A DNA stretch of 64,000 nt from contig NZ_JBAJII010000001.1 in assembly GCF_036867195.1 (NCBI RefSeq), forward strand, positions 2,790,001-2,854,000, given 5' to 3'. The notes under the pieces are model-generated. The model was not told the origin of the DNA and ran no database searches. It worked only from the letters and a program-made list of their open reading frames with translations. A program made the translations under genes and the position numbers. Positions 8,511 through 18,181 of this stretch are shown here, one piece after another (position 1 is the first letter of the stretch; every line of letters starts with the position of its first letter). The DNA is from Arthrobacter sp. Soc17.1.1.1 (GTDB lineage: Bacteria > Actinomycetota > Actinomycetes > Actinomycetales > Micrococcaceae).

Positions 8511-8524
8511 TGGGAACGTTCACA
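8511..8524. promoter_or_regulatory. LacI-type operator O2
   Basis: TGGGAACGTTCACA, with a perfect AACGTT core, lies 46 bp downstream of O1. The flanking bases TC on the left are shared by both copies. Two sites four to five helical turns apart suit binding of two LacI-family dimers. Confidence 0.65.
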
Positions 8525-8589
8525 GACATGTGGGCGCGGCCATTCTCCGGTATCTCCCGAGAATCGGTACCGCACCATGAGGAGCAGGT

Positions 8590-10656
8590 TTGGCACGAAC
8601 GACCACCGTCGCAGGACTGTCCGGCAACGGGCAGCTCGTCTACGGGTGTGACTACAACCCCGAGCAGTGGGATGCGTCCGTCTGGCGGGAGGACGTCCGC
8701 CTCATGAGGGAGGCCGGCGTCAACCTCGTGGCCGTCAACATCTTCGGGTGGGCCGAGCTGGAACCCGAGCAGGGCGTGTTCCGGTTCGAGGACCTCGACG
8801 CCGTGATGGACCTGCTGGCCGAGCACGGCATCGGCGTGAACCTCGGCACCGGCACCTCGTCGACACCCGCCTGGCTCACCACCGCGCACCCCGAGGTGCT
8901 CCCCCGCACCGCCGACGGCACGACCCGCTGGCCGGGCGGCCGCCAGGCGTTCTGCCCCAGCTCCCCCGTGTACCGCGAGCACGCGCTCGCCCTCGTGGAG
9001 CAGGTGTCCGCCCGCTACGGCAGCCACCCGGCCCTGCGCCTCTGGCATGTGTCCAACGAACTCGGCTGCCACAACTCGCTGTGCTACTGCGACGTCTCCG
9101 CCGAGGCCTTCCGCGGCTGGCTCCGCGCCCGCTACGGGACGCTCGATGCCCTCAATACGGCCTGGGGCACCGCCTTCTGGAGCCAGCGCTACTCCGCCTG
9201 GGAGCAGGTGCTGCCCCCGCGGCTGACGCTCTCGGCCACCAACCCGACGCAGACGCTCGACTTCCACCGCTTCAGCTCCGACGAGCTGCTGGCGCACTAC
9301 TCGGCCGAGGAGGCGGTCCTCCGCCGCACCAGCGACGCCCCGGTGACCACCAACTTCATGGTCGCGGCCCACATCAGGAACCAGGACTACTGGGCCTGGG
9401 CGCCGGAGATGGACGTCATCGCGAACGACCACTATCTCGACCACCGCCTCGACACACCGCATGCCGAACTGGCCTTCGCCGCCGACACCACCCGCGGGCT
9501 CGCCCAGGGCCGGCCCTGGCTGCTGATGGAGCACTCCACGGGCGCCGTGAACTGGCAGCCGCGCAACATCGCCAAGGGTCCCGGCGAGATGCTCCGCAAC
9601 TCCCTCACCCACCTCGCACGGGGTGCGGACGGCCTGTGCTTCTTCCAGTGGCGGGCCTCGCTGCAGGGCAGCGAGAAGTTCCACTCGGCGATGCTGCCCC
9701 ACGCCGGCACCGACTCGCAGATCTGGCGCGACGTCGTCGCCCTCGGGTCCGCCCTGGGCAGGCTCCGGGAGATCGCGGGCACCACGGTGCACGCCGACGT
9801 CGCGCTCGTCTTCAGCTGGGAGGCATGGTGGGCGCACGACCAGGAATCCCACCCGTCCGGCGATGTCCGCTACATCGAGCAGGTCCACGCCGCCTACAGG
9901 GCACTGTGGGATGCGGGCGTCACGGTCGACATCGTGGCACCCGGTGCGGATCTCTCCGCCTACAAGCTCGCGGTGGTGCCGAACCTCTACCTGGTCCGCG
10001 ACGAGCACGCCGCGGTGATCAGCGATTTCGTGACCCGCGGCGGGTCGGCCTTCATCACGTTCTTCAGCGGGATCGTCGACGAGAACGAGCGGGTTCGGCC
10101 CGGCGGCTACCCCGGAGCCTTCCGGGAGCTCCTCGGCATCCGCTCGGAGGAGTTCTTCCCCCTCGACCCCGCGCACCCGCTGGCGCTCGACAACGGCTCC
10201 CTCGCCTCGCTCTGGTCCGAGGCGGTGCACCTCACCACGGCGGAGCCCGTCCTGAGCTACGCGACCGGCCACCACGCGGGCATGCCCGCCGTGACGCGCA
10301 ACCGAGTGGGAGCGGGCGAGGCGTGGTACGCCGGGACGGTCCTCGACGGCGGAGTCCTCACGGACCTGCTGCTGCGGGCGGCCGTCACCGCAGGCGTGGA
10401 GGTCCCCGAGGCGCAGTCCGGCCTCGAGGTCGTCACGCGCCGCGGCAACGGGCACGAGTACGTCTTCCTGATCAACCACTCCGCCGAGGACCGCAAGCAC
10501 CGGGTCAGCGGCCTGGAACTGCTGACCGACGAGGCCGTCGCCGACGTCGTCACGGTTCCCGCGGGCGCGGTCCGCGTCGTCCGCACCATCCCAGGAACCC
10601 CCGACACCGACGGCTCGGACCAGGGCCGAAAGGATGCAGGCAATGTCAGTTCTTAG
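8590..10656 (+). CDS. GH42 beta-galactosidase
   Basis: A 688-residue cytoplasmic beta-galactosidase of glycoside hydrolase family 42, which removes terminal beta-galactose from lactose or galacto-oligosaccharides. Acid/base glutamate is about residue 157 in HVSNELGCHN, and the nucleophile about residue 314 in LLMEHSTGAVNW. Cysteines 122, 160, 165 and 167 match the structural zinc cluster of this family. The TIM barrel is followed by the trimerisation and beta domains; length is standard. TTG start with GAGGAG 6-11 bp upstream. It is the first gene of an operon with two sugar permeases and a binding protein. Confidence 0.95.
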   Translation: MARTTTVAGLSGNGQLVYGCDYNPEQWDASVWREDVRLMREAGVNLVAVNIFGWAELEPEQGVFRFEDLDAVMDLLAEHGIGVNLGTGTSSTPAWLTTAHPEVLPRTADGTTRWPGGRQAFCPSSPVYREHALALVEQVSARYGSHPALRLWHVSNELGCHNSLCYCDVSAEAFRGWLRARYGTLDALNTAWGTAFWSQRYSAWEQVLPPRLTLSATNPTQTLDFHRFSSDELLAHYSAEEAVLRRTSDAPVTTNFMVAAHIRNQDYWAWAPEMDVIANDHYLDHRLDTPHAELAFAADTTRGLAQGRPWLLMEHSTGAVNWQPRNIAKGPGEMLRNSLTHLARGADGLCFFQWRASLQGSEKFHSAMLPHAGTDSQIWRDVVALGSALGRLREIAGTTVHADVALVFSWEAWWAHDQESHPSGDVRYIEQVHAAYRALWDAGVTVDIVAPGADLSAYKLAVVPNLYLVRDEHAAVISDFVTRGGSAFITFFSGIVDENERVRPGGYPGAFRELLGIRSEEFFPLDPAHPLALDNGSLASLWSEAVHLTTAEPVLSYATGHHAGMPAVTRNRVGAGEAWYAGTVLDGGVLTDLLLRAAVTAGVEVPEAQSGLEVVTRRGNGHEYVFLINHSAEDRKHRVSGLELLTDEAVADVVTVPAGAVRVVRTIPGTPDTDGSDQGRKDAGNVSS

Positions 10657-11572
10657 TACCCCGGCCGAGGCCCCCCAGGGGGCGCCGGTCACGAGGAGGA
10701 ACAGGTCGTCGGGAGCGCAGCGCCGCGCCGTGGCACTGTTCATCGCCCCGTTCGGGATCCTCTTCCTCGCGTTCTACGCCATCCCGATCGTCTACGCCGT
10801 GATCCAGTCGCTGCTCACCGTGGAGCGCGAGGGCACGTTCGGCAGGCCCCGCCAGGTCTTCGGCGGCCTCGTCCAGTACGAGCAGGTCTTCCAGAACACG
10901 GCGTTCTGGGAGTCCGTGGGGCGCGTCCTGCTCTTCGGCGTGGTGCAGGTGCCGATCATGCTGGGCCTCGCCCTCCTGTTCGCGCTGCTGCTGGACTCGC
11001 CGCTGCTGAAGGGCAAGAAGTTCTTCCGGCTCGCGTTCTTCGCCCCCTACGCCGTCCCCGGCGTGATCGCCGCGATCATGTGGGGCTTCCTGTACTCGCC
11101 GTCGCTCTCGCCGTTCGGCGCCGTCACCTCGAACGTCGACCTCCTGGGCGGCAACCTCGTGCTCTGGGCGATCGCCAACATCGTGACCTGGGTGTACGTC
11201 GGCTACAACATGCTCATCATCTACTCGTCGCTGCTCGCGATCCCCACGGAGATCTACGAGGCGGCACGGCTCGACGGCGCCAGCAACCTCCAGATCGCCT
11301 GGCGCATCAAGATCCCCCTGGTGGTCCCGGCCATCATCCTGACGGCGGTGTTCTCCATCATCGGCACCCTCCAGCTCCTGGCCGAGCCGCAGACCCTGCG
11401 CAGCTTCAGCTCCGCGATCAACAGCACGTTCACGCCGAACCTCGCGGTCTACACGACGGCGTCGGTGCCGAACTACAACCTCGCCGCAGCGTTCTCGGTG
11501 GTCCTGGCGCTCGCCACGTTCATCCTCTCCTTCGTCTTCCTGAAGTCCACCCAGCGGAAGGTAACCCAGTGA
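10643..11572 (+). CDS. CUT1 sugar ABC transporter permease (MalF type)
   Basis: A 309-residue inner-membrane permease with six hydrophobic segments and the EAA loop EIYEAARLDGASNLQIAWRI, which contacts the ATPase. It is the MalF/UgpA-type partner of the next gene. ATG 10643 is preferred to ATG 10634 because GAAAGGA (10628-10634) sits 8 bp upstream; the gene overlaps the GH42 stop by 14 bp, so the two are probably translationally coupled. No ATPase gene is in this operon; in actinobacteria CUT1 permeases commonly share an MsiK-type ATPase encoded elsewhere. Confidence 0.93.
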   Translation: MSVLSTPAEAPQGAPVTRRNRSSGAQRRAVALFIAPFGILFLAFYAIPIVYAVIQSLLTVEREGTFGRPRQVFGGLVQYEQVFQNTAFWESVGRVLLFGVVQVPIMLGLALLFALLLDSPLLKGKKFFRLAFFAPYAVPGVIAAIMWGFLYSPSLSPFGAVTSNVDLLGGNLVLWAIANIVTWVYVGYNMLIIYSSLLAIPTEIYEAARLDGASNLQIAWRIKIPLVVPAIILTAVFSIIGTLQLLAEPQTLRSFSSAINSTFTPNLAVYTTASVPNYNLAAAFSVVLALATFILSFVFLKSTQRKVTQ

Positions 11573-12501
11573 CGGCCGCCCCAGCCACCGCCCCCAGGCG
11601 CCGGCGCGACGGGAGTTCGACGGCGCACAGCGCCGGCGAGCGTGCCCGTGGCCCCCGCCAGAGCATCATGTCCCGCAGCGCGGCGATGCTCATCATGGGT
11701 GTCTTCACCCTGTACTTCCTGACTCCCATCTGGTGGCTGCTCACCACGTCCACGAAGACGGGCAGCGAGATCACCTCCACCGCTCCGCTGTGGTTCACGG
11801 CGGACTCGGCAGGCACGTTCCTCACGAACCTCGGACGCCTGTTCGCCTACGGCGACGGCCTGTTCGGCCGATGGCTGCTGAACTCGGCCCTGTACGCGGG
11901 GGTCGGTGCCCTGATCGGCACGGTCATCGCGGCGATGTGCGGGTATGCCCTCGCCAAGTACGAGTTCCGGGGGCGGGAGGCGATCTTCAACATCGTGCTC
12001 AGCGGCGTCCTGGTGCCTGCCACCGCGCTGGCGCTCCCGCTGTTCCTGATCTTCAGCCGGGTGGAACTGACGAACACCATGTGGGCCGTGTTCCTGCCGA
12101 GCCTCGTCAGCCCGTTCGGGGTGTACCTGGCCCGCATCTACGCGGCGGCCAGCGTTCCCGGCGAGCTGCTCGAAGCCGCCCGCCTGGACGGCTCCGGCGA
12201 GATCCGTACGTTCTTCACGGTATCCACGCGCCTCATGGCGCCGGCCCTCGTGACGATCTTCCTGTTCCAGTTCGTCGCGATCTGGAACAACTTCTTCCTG
12301 CCCCTGATCATGCTCCGTGACCAGGCGCTCTTCCCCGTGACGCTGGGCCTGTACGCCTGGAACAGCCAGATCAGCCAGATCCCCGAGCTGCGTTCGCTCG
12401 TGATCGTCGGCGCGCTCGTGTCGATCCTGCCGCTGATCATCGCCTTCCTCGCACTCCAGCGGTTCTGGAGCAGCGGCCTCGGCGCAGGAAGCGTCAAGTA
12501 G
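11569..12501 (+). CDS. CUT1 sugar ABC transporter permease (MalG type)
   Basis: A 310-residue permease with an arginine-rich cytoplasmic N-terminus of about 40 residues, then six membrane segments. The EAA loop is ELLEAARLDGSGEIRTFFTV. It pairs with the MalF-type permease to import a beta-galactoside. The GTG start overlaps the previous stop codon (GTGA), with GAAGG 7 bp upstream, so the two subunits should be made together. Confidence 0.93.
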   Translation: MTAAPATAPRRRRDGSSTAHSAGERARGPRQSIMSRSAAMLIMGVFTLYFLTPIWWLLTTSTKTGSEITSTAPLWFTADSAGTFLTNLGRLFAYGDGLFGRWLLNSALYAGVGALIGTVIAAMCGYALAKYEFRGREAIFNIVLSGVLVPATALALPLFLIFSRVELTNTMWAVFLPSLVSPFGVYLARIYAAASVPGELLEAARLDGSGEIRTFFTVSTRLMAPALVTIFLFQFVAIWNNFFLPLIMLRDQALFPVTLGLYAWNSQISQIPELRSLVIVGALVSILPLIIAFLALQRFWSSGLGAGSVK

Positions 12502-12583
12502 CCCCTCGTCCCCTGACCCGCACTCCAGGTGCACGGGCGTCCGCCCCTGCACCGCACTGCTCAATCAACCGATAGGAAAGACA

Positions 12584-13918
12584 ATGCGCGCGCATTAGGG
12601 AAAAGTCACCGCGGCCTTTGCCATGATCTCTGCGCTGGCTCTCTCCGGCTGTTCAGCCGGCGGAGACAGCACGGAGGCCGGGGCCGAAGCGGCCCCCTGC
12701 GAGGCCTCCGAGGGCCCCGTCACCCTGAACTTCACCACCTGGGTCCCCGGCATGGACAAGGTCGTCGAGCTGTGGAACGCCGAGAACCCCGACATCCAGG
12801 TCCAGGTGCAGACCGGGCCCAACGGCAACTCCGGCACCTACCAGAACTTCTTCAACCAGATCCAGGCGGGCAACGCACCCGACCTCGGCCAGATCGAGTA
12901 CGACGCCCTGCCGAACTTACGCGTGCAGGACGGCCTCGAGAACATCGCCGCCTGCGAGGGTGTCGCCGACGCGCAGGACCAGTTCGTGGACTGGACCTGG
13001 GGCCAGGTGACCTTCGGCGAGGAGGGCTCCGTCTACGCCGTCCCGCAGGACAGCGGACCCATGGCCATGTACTACCGGGCCGATCTCTTCGAGGCGGCCG
13101 GCATCGAGGTCCCCACGACGTGGGAGGAATACGCCGCGGCGGCCGAGCAGATCAAGGCCCAGGGCTCCTACATCACCAACTTCCCGAAGCAGGACGTCAA
13201 CTGGTTCGCCGGCATGGTGTGGCAGAACGGCGGCCAGTGGTTCGCGAACGACGGCGAGAACTGGGACGTCAACCTGACGAGCCCGGAGTCCGAGGAGGTC
13301 GCCACTTACTGGCAGGACCTCCTGTCCAAGGATCTCGTCTCCACCCTGCCGTCCTTCTCCGACGAGTGGAACGCATCCTTCAACGAGGGCCAGCAGTGGA
13401 CCTGGGTCTCCGCCGTGTGGGGCGCCACCACCCTCTCGGACGGGGCTCCCGACACCGCCGGCAAGTGGGCCGTCGCCCCCATGCCGCAGTGGGAGGACGG
13501 CGGGGAAGCCGCCGGCAACTGGGGCGGTTCGTCCACCGCCGTACTGAAGGGCTCCGACCACCCGGCCGAGGCCGCGAAGTTCGCGCTCTGGCTCAACACC
13601 GACCCCGAAGCACTCGCGCTCGCCAATGAGCTCGGTGGCATCTACCCGGCCGCGAAGTCCGCGACCGATCTCGAGGCCTTCGCCGGCGGCGTCGACTACT
13701 ACGGCGGCCAGAAGATCTACGAGGTCTTCGCCGACGCGTCCTCGAACGTGGACCCGAACTTCACCTGGGGCCCCACGATGACGCAGACCTACACGGACGT
13801 CTCGGATGGATTCGGTGCTGCCATCGGCGGCTCCGGCACCCTCATGGACGCCCTGGAGACCGGGCAGCAGAAGACGATCGACTCCCTGAAGTCGCAGTCG
13901 ATCCCGGTCGCCGAGTAA
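12584..13918 (+). CDS. sugar ABC transporter solute-binding lipoprotein with in-frame amber codon in leader
   Basis: The body is a typical CUT1 extracellular sugar-binding protein; from ATG 12623 it is 431 residues, with lipobox ALSGC and a family-1 SBP fold. The natural start appears to be ATG 12584, which has AGGAAAG at 12574-12580. From there the frame reads Met-Arg-Ala-His, a TAG at 12596-12598, then Gly-Lys-Val-Thr-Ala-Ala-Phe-Ala and Met 12623: a complete lipoprotein signal apart from the stop. Reinitiation at 12623 would leave only about nine residues before the lipobox cysteine and no positive charge, which should hinder export. So this is either a nonsense mutation, a sequence error, or a readthrough/reinitiation case. 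The rest of the frame is intact. Confidence 0.8.
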
Positions 13919-13947
13919 CACCCCGGCGCATCCGCCATCGCCGAACC

Positions 13948-13981
13948 GAAGCGCCGCGTCCCGGAAGGGGCGCGGCGCTTC
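13948..13981 (+). terminator. terminator after the GH42 operon
   Basis: A 15-bp stem (GAAGCGCCGCGTCCC pairing with 13967-13981, one U-G pair) with a GGAA loop, 30 bp after the binding-protein stop. It lacks a long U-run, as is usual in high-GC actinobacteria. Confidence 0.75.
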
Positions 13982-14033
13982 GTGCATCCGGGAACACCGC
14001 GGCGGCCGCGACCGGCTGCAATAGGCTTGCGGG

Positions 14034-15932
14034 ATGAGTCCCTCGCACCCTTTGCCCGCGGACCGGATCCGGGCGGAGCTCCGGTCCGCCCGCCGGGAGA
14101 GCACCGCCGACACCGACTGGGAATCCTTCGAAGCCCGCTTCGACACCGAGTTCCCCCGCCTGCAGTCGCTCTTCCACCGCATCTACGGGCCCGGCTCCGA
14201 CGGCGAACTGCTGCAGGTGGTCCTCGACGCGGCAGCCTCGTGGCAGGACCGCCCCGCGGACCTGAAGGCCATCGACGCCTCCCGGGCCATGGCTCCCGAC
14301 TGGTTCTCCTCCCACAGGATGCTCGGGGGTGTCTGCTACACCGACCTGTACGCCGGCGACCTCGCGGGCCTCCGCGAGCGCATCCCCTACTTCCGCGAGC
14401 TCGGGCTGACCTACCTGCATCTGATGCCGCTGTTCCTGGCACCCGAGGACAACTCGGACGGCGGCTACGCGGTGTCCAGCTACCGGGAGGTGGACCCGTC
14501 GCTCGGCACCATGGACGAGCTCGCCGACCTGGCCCGCGAGCTGCGCGGGAGCGGCATCGCCCTGGTGGTCGACTTCATCTTCAACCACACCTCGAACGAG
14601 CACGCGTGGGCCCGCAGGGCCGTCGCGGGCGATCCCGACTACGAGGACTTCTACTGGATCTACCCCGACCGCGGGATGCCGGACGCCTACGAGCGGACCG
14701 TCCGGGAGATCTTCCCCGACGACCATCCCGGCTCGTTCGTGCAGCTCGACGACGGACGGTGGATCTGGGCCACGTTCCACTCGTTCCAGTGGGACCTCAA
14801 CTACCGGAACCCCCGCGTGTTCCGGGCCATGGCCGGGGAGATGCTGTACCTCGCGAACCAGGGCGTGGACATCGTCCGCATGGACGCCGTCGCCTTCATC
14901 TGGAAGCAGCTGGGCACACCCTGCGAGAGCCTGCCCGAGGCCCATCTCCTGCTGCAGGCGTTCAACGCGGTGTGCAGGCTCGCGGCGCCCTCGCTGCTCT
15001 TCAAGTCCGAGGCGATCGTGCACCCGGACGAGGTGGTGCAGTACATCGACCGCGGCGAGTGCCAGCTGAGCTACAACCCGTTGCAGATGGCGCTCATCTG
15101 GAACTCGCTCGGGACGCGGGACGTCTCGCTGCTCGCGCAGGCCCTCGAACGGCGGCACGACATCCCCGAGGGCACGGCGTGGGTCAACTACGTGCGGAGC
15201 CACGACGACATCGGCTGGACGTTCTCCGACGAGGACGCCGCCGAGTTCGGCATCGACGGGCACGAGCACCGCCGGTTCCTCAACGCGTTCTTCGTCGACC
15301 GCTTCCCCGGCAGCTTCGCGCGCGGCGTCCCCTTCCAGGACAACCCGCGCACCGGTGACTGCCGGATCTCCGGCACGACGGCGTCACTCGCGGGCCTGGA
15401 GGCGGCTGACGGGGGCGGGGTGGCGCGGATCCTCCTCGCGCACGCGATCGTCCTCAGCACGGGCGGCATCCCGCTGCTGTACCTCGGCGACGAGGTGGGG
15501 CAGCTCAACGACTACGGCTACCTCGACGACCCCGCGAAGGCCGGCGACAGCCGCTGGGTGGGCCGCCCCGCCTACCCTGCCGAGCGCTACGCGGCCAGGC
15601 AGGACCCGACGACGGAAGCCGGAGCGGTCTTCGCGGGCCTCACGCGCCTGATCCAGGTGCGCAAGCAGACCCCGGAGTTCGCCGGCGGCCGCCTGGTGCC
15701 CTTCGGCACGAACAACCCGCACGTGCTCGGCTACCAGCGCCCGGGCCTGCTCGACGGCGAGGAGTCGACCGTCCTCGTGCTCGCGAATGTCGCGGACACC
15801 CCGCAGGACATCACCGCCCTCACGCTGTCAGGCCTGCCCGAGACCGCCCTCGACCTCATCAGCGGCGAGCGGGCCCTCCTGCGTGCGGGCATCACGATCG
15901 ACCCGCACGGGGTGCGCTGGTACCGGCTGTAG
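14034..15932 (+). CDS. ams: amylosucrase (GH13_4)
   Basis: A 632-residue GH13 enzyme close in length to Neisseria amylosucrase (636). It transfers glucose from sucrose to an alpha-1,4-glucan, releasing fructose, without an activated sugar. Motifs: [23 protein letters not shown] (nucleophile Asp), [10 protein letters not shown] (acid/base Glu), and VRSHDDIGW (transition-state Asp). The helical N-terminal domain (residues 1-90) and the [14 protein letters not shown] loop are specific to amylosucrase rather than sucrose phosphorylase. There is no signal peptide, so it acts in the cytoplasm. It lies just after the GH42 operon terminator and is probably a separate unit. Confidence 0.93.
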   Translation: MSPSHPLPADRIRAELRSARRESTADTDWESFEARFDTEFPRLQSLFHRIYGPGSDGELLQVVLDAAASWQDRPADLKAIDASRAMAPDWFSSHRMLGGVCYTDLYAGDLAGLRERIPYFRELGLTYLHLMPLFLAPEDNSDGGYAVSSYREVDPSLGTMDELADLARELRGSGIALVVDFIFNHTSNEHAWARRAVAGDPDYEDFYWIYPDRGMPDAYERTVREIFPDDHPGSFVQLDDGRWIWATFHSFQWDLNYRNPRVFRAMAGEMLYLANQGVDIVRMDAVAFIWKQLGTPCESLPEAHLLLQAFNAVCRLAAPSLLFKSEAIVHPDEVVQYIDRGECQLSYNPLQMALIWNSLGTRDVSLLAQALERRHDIPEGTAWVNYVRSHDDIGWTFSDEDAAEFGIDGHEHRRFLNAFFVDRFPGSFARGVPFQDNPRTGDCRISGTTASLAGLEAADGGGVARILLAHAIVLSTGGIPLLYLGDEVGQLNDYGYLDDPAKAGDSRWVGRPAYPAERYAARQDPTTEAGAVFAGLTRLIQVRKQTPEFAGGRLVPFGTNNPHVLGYQRPGLLDGEESTVLVLANVADTPQDITALTLSGLPETALDLISGERALLRAGITIDPHGVRWYRL

Positions 15933-16006
15933 CCTCGGACACCGGTGCCGGCCGCTGCCGGGCGGAGCCTCGAACACCGGTGCCGGGTCTGCCGCCGGAC
16001 GGGCCG
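15933..16006. repeat. short direct repeat between convergent genes
   Basis: A near-identical 20-bp direct repeat (GCCTCGGACACCGGTGCCGG and a copy with GAACACC) with a 35-bp period fills the gap between amylosucrase and the convergent dehydrogenase. Each copy contains the palindrome CACCGGTG. It may contribute to termination. No gene is seen here. Confidence 0.4.
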
Positions 16007-16825
16007 TCAGGCCTGCTGCCGCGAGAACTCCCCCGCCGCGCGCACCTGCTCCGGGGTGGGCCGCACCCCGGTGTAGAGCACGAACTGTTCCTCCGCCTGC
16101 AGGGCGACCACCTCGGCGCCCGTGATGACCGGCGTGCCGGCCCGCCGGGCCGCGAGGATCAGCGGCGTATCGGACGGGGAGGCGACGACGTCGAACACCA
16201 CCTGAGCGGCGTCGATCGCGGTCTGCGGGAAGGCCACAGCATCGGCGTCGGCACCGGTCATGCCGAGCGGCGTGACGTTGAGGATCAGGTCCGCCGTCGA
16301 CTCCCCCACCTCCTGCTGCCAGGCGAAGCCGTACAGGTCGGCCAGCGCCCGGCCCGTGCGCTCGTTGCGGGCCACGACGGTCACGCGCGTGAAGCCCGAG
16401 TCGCGGAGGGCGGCGACGACGGCCTTGGCCATCCCGCCGGAACCCCGGACGAGCACCGAGTGCGTCGTCGGGACGGAGTGCTCCCGCAGCAGCCGCTCCA
16501 CAGCGAGGTAGTCGGTGTTGTACGCGGTGAGGACGCCGTCGTCGTTCACGATGGTGTTCACGGAGTCGATGGCCTGCGCGCTGGGGTCGAGGTGGTCCAC
16601 GAGCGCGATCACCTCCTCCTTGAACGGCATCGAGACGGCGCAGCCCCGGATGCCGAGACCGCGCAGCCCGGCGATGGCCGAGGGCAGGTCGGTGGTGGTG
16701 AACGCCTTGTAGATGTAGTTGAGCCCCAGCTCGTCGTACAGGTAGTTGTGGAAGCGCGTGCCGATGTTGCTGGGCCGCGCGGCCAGGGAGATGCAGAGGG
16801 TCATGTCTTTGTTCAGGATGGGCAC
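16007..16825 (-). CDS. shikimate 5-dehydrogenase-like protein
   Basis: A 272-residue two-domain protein with the AroE architecture: a substrate-binding domain (residues 1-110; RFHNYLYDELGLNY and AVSMPFKEEVI) and a Rossmann NAD(P) domain (VLVRGSGGMAKAVVAAL). The motif SMPFKEEVI matches the catalytic lysine loop of shikimate dehydrogenase, and NTDYLAVERLL the conserved Asp. It most resembles the SDH-L/HI0607 subgroup, which lacks strong shikimate activity, so it need not be the biosynthetic AroE. It is divergent from the carboxylate-amine ligase. Confidence 0.85.
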   Translation of the reverse strand: MPILNKDMTLCISLAARPSNIGTRFHNYLYDELGLNYIYKAFTTTDLPSAIAGLRGLGIRGCAVSMPFKEEVIALVDHLDPSAQAIDSVNTIVNDDGVLTAYNTDYLAVERLLREHSVPTTHSVLVRGSGGMAKAVVAALRDSGFTRVTVVARNERTGRALADLYGFAWQQEVGESTADLILNVTPLGMTGADADAVAFPQTAIDAAQVVFDVVASPSDTPLILAARRAGTPVITGAEVVALQAEEQFVLYTGVRPTPEQVRAAGEFSRQQA

Positions 16826-16965
16826 CCGACCATCATCCCAGCAGAGCCGCCGACCGGGAGCTCCCCATGCCGGGTGCGCGTGCCACGTACTAGCATTGGG
16901 ACGAGTCTCCCGCGACGGCGCGTTGCCGAGGCACCACCATCCCGCACCGCTCCAGGAGCCAGCCC

Positions 16966-18105
16966 TTGAAGATCGATTTTGCGCAATCGGCCCAGTCCAC
17001 GCTCGGCGTCGAGTGGGAACTCGCGATCGTGGACCGCTACAACGGCGAGCTCGTCTCCGTCGCCGACCAGGTGCTGCGCGGCGTCAGCGCGAACCACCCC
17101 GAGCTGCAGGACGACGACGAGCACCCCCACATCAAGCAGGAACTCCTGCTCAACACCGTGGAGCTGGTCACCGGCGTCTGCACCACCGTGGAGGAGGCGA
17201 AGGCGGACCTGTCCCGCTCCCTCGCGGCCGTCCGCGAGGTCACGGATCCCATGGGCGTGGAGCTGTTCTGCGCGGGTTCGCACCCCTTCAGCGCGCCGCG
17301 CGCCCAGCAGGTCACGGACAAGGACCGCTACGCGAAGCTGATCGACCGCACGCAGTGGTGGGGCCGGCAGATGGTCATCTACGGCGTGCACGTGCACGTG
17401 GGGCTCGACCACCGGGACAAGGCCCTGCCCGTGGTGGACGGCCTGACCAACTACTTCCCGCACTTCCAGGCACTCTCGGCGTCGTCACCGTTCTGGGGTG
17501 GCGAGGACACCGGCTACGCCTCGCAGCGGGCCCTCATGTTCCAGCAGCTGCCCACGGCCGGCCTGCCGTTCCACTTCGACGACTGGACCGCGTACGAGTC
17601 CTACGTCCAGGACATGTTCACCACCGGCGTGATCGACGCCGTGAACGAGATCCGCTGGGACATCCGCCCCGTCGGCAATCTCGGGACGGTGGAGATGCGC
17701 GTGTGCGACGGGCTCTCAACCCTGCAGGACGTCGGGGCGGTGGCGGCCCTGACGCAGTGCCTCGTGCACGAGTTCTCGTCCACGCTGGACGCGGGCGGCA
17801 GCATCCCCACCATGCAGCCGTGGCACATCCAGGAGAACAAGTGGAGGGCGGCCCGCTACGGCCTCGATGCGATCATCATCCTCGACGCGGAGGGCAACGA
17901 GCAGCTCGTCACCGAGCACCTTGTCGAGGTCCTGAACCGGCTCGAGCCGATCGCCGCGAAGCTCGGCTGCAGCAGTGAGCTCTCGGACGTGGAGGGGATC
18001 CTGCAGCGCGGCGCCGGGTACCAGCGCCAGCGGCGGATCGCCCGGGAGCACGACGGCGACCTCCGCGCCGTCGTGCTCGACATGGTGCAGCAGCTCCGCG
18101 CCTAG
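16966..18105 (+). CDS. carboxylate-amine ligase, YbdK/GCS2 family
   Basis: A 379-residue ATP-dependent ligase of the glutamate-cysteine ligase type 2 (YbdK) family. TTG start with AGGAG at 16953-16957. Typical features are LGVEWELAIVD near residue 13, the metal-binding HIKQELLLNTVELVTG, the HVHVGLDHRD loop, and WDIRPVGNLGTVEMRVCD near residue 240. YbdK members form gamma-glutamyl-type bonds weakly, and in actinobacteria their real substrates are mostly undefined; a role in glutathione is unlikely in a mycothiol user. It stands alone on the + strand. Confidence 0.9.
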   Translation: MKIDFAQSAQSTLGVEWELAIVDRYNGELVSVADQVLRGVSANHPELQDDDEHPHIKQELLLNTVELVTGVCTTVEEAKADLSRSLAAVREVTDPMGVELFCAGSHPFSAPRAQQVTDKDRYAKLIDRTQWWGRQMVIYGVHVHVGLDHRDKALPVVDGLTNYFPHFQALSASSPFWGGEDTGYASQRALMFQQLPTAGLPFHFDDWTAYESYVQDMFTTGVIDAVNEIRWDIRPVGNLGTVEMRVCDGLSTLQDVGAVAALTQCLVHEFSSTLDAGGSIPTMQPWHIQENKWRAARYGLDAIIILDAEGNEQLVTEHLVEVLNRLEPIAAKLGCSSELSDVEGILQRGAGYQRQRRIAREHDGDLRAVVLDMVQQLRA

Positions 18106-18181
18106 GCGCTCCAGGGACGGCGCGACGCGCCGTTGATGGTGCCTGCGGCCCGGGTGGGGCGGGTGCCGGGGAGCCCGGGGC

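Noticed and set aside
8236..10743. An 835-codon open frame on the minus strand across the GH42 gene
   Set aside because: Composition is Arg/Gly/Val-rich without family motifs; it is the antisense shadow of a GC-rich gene with rare stops. The + strand frame has clear GH42 catalytic residues.
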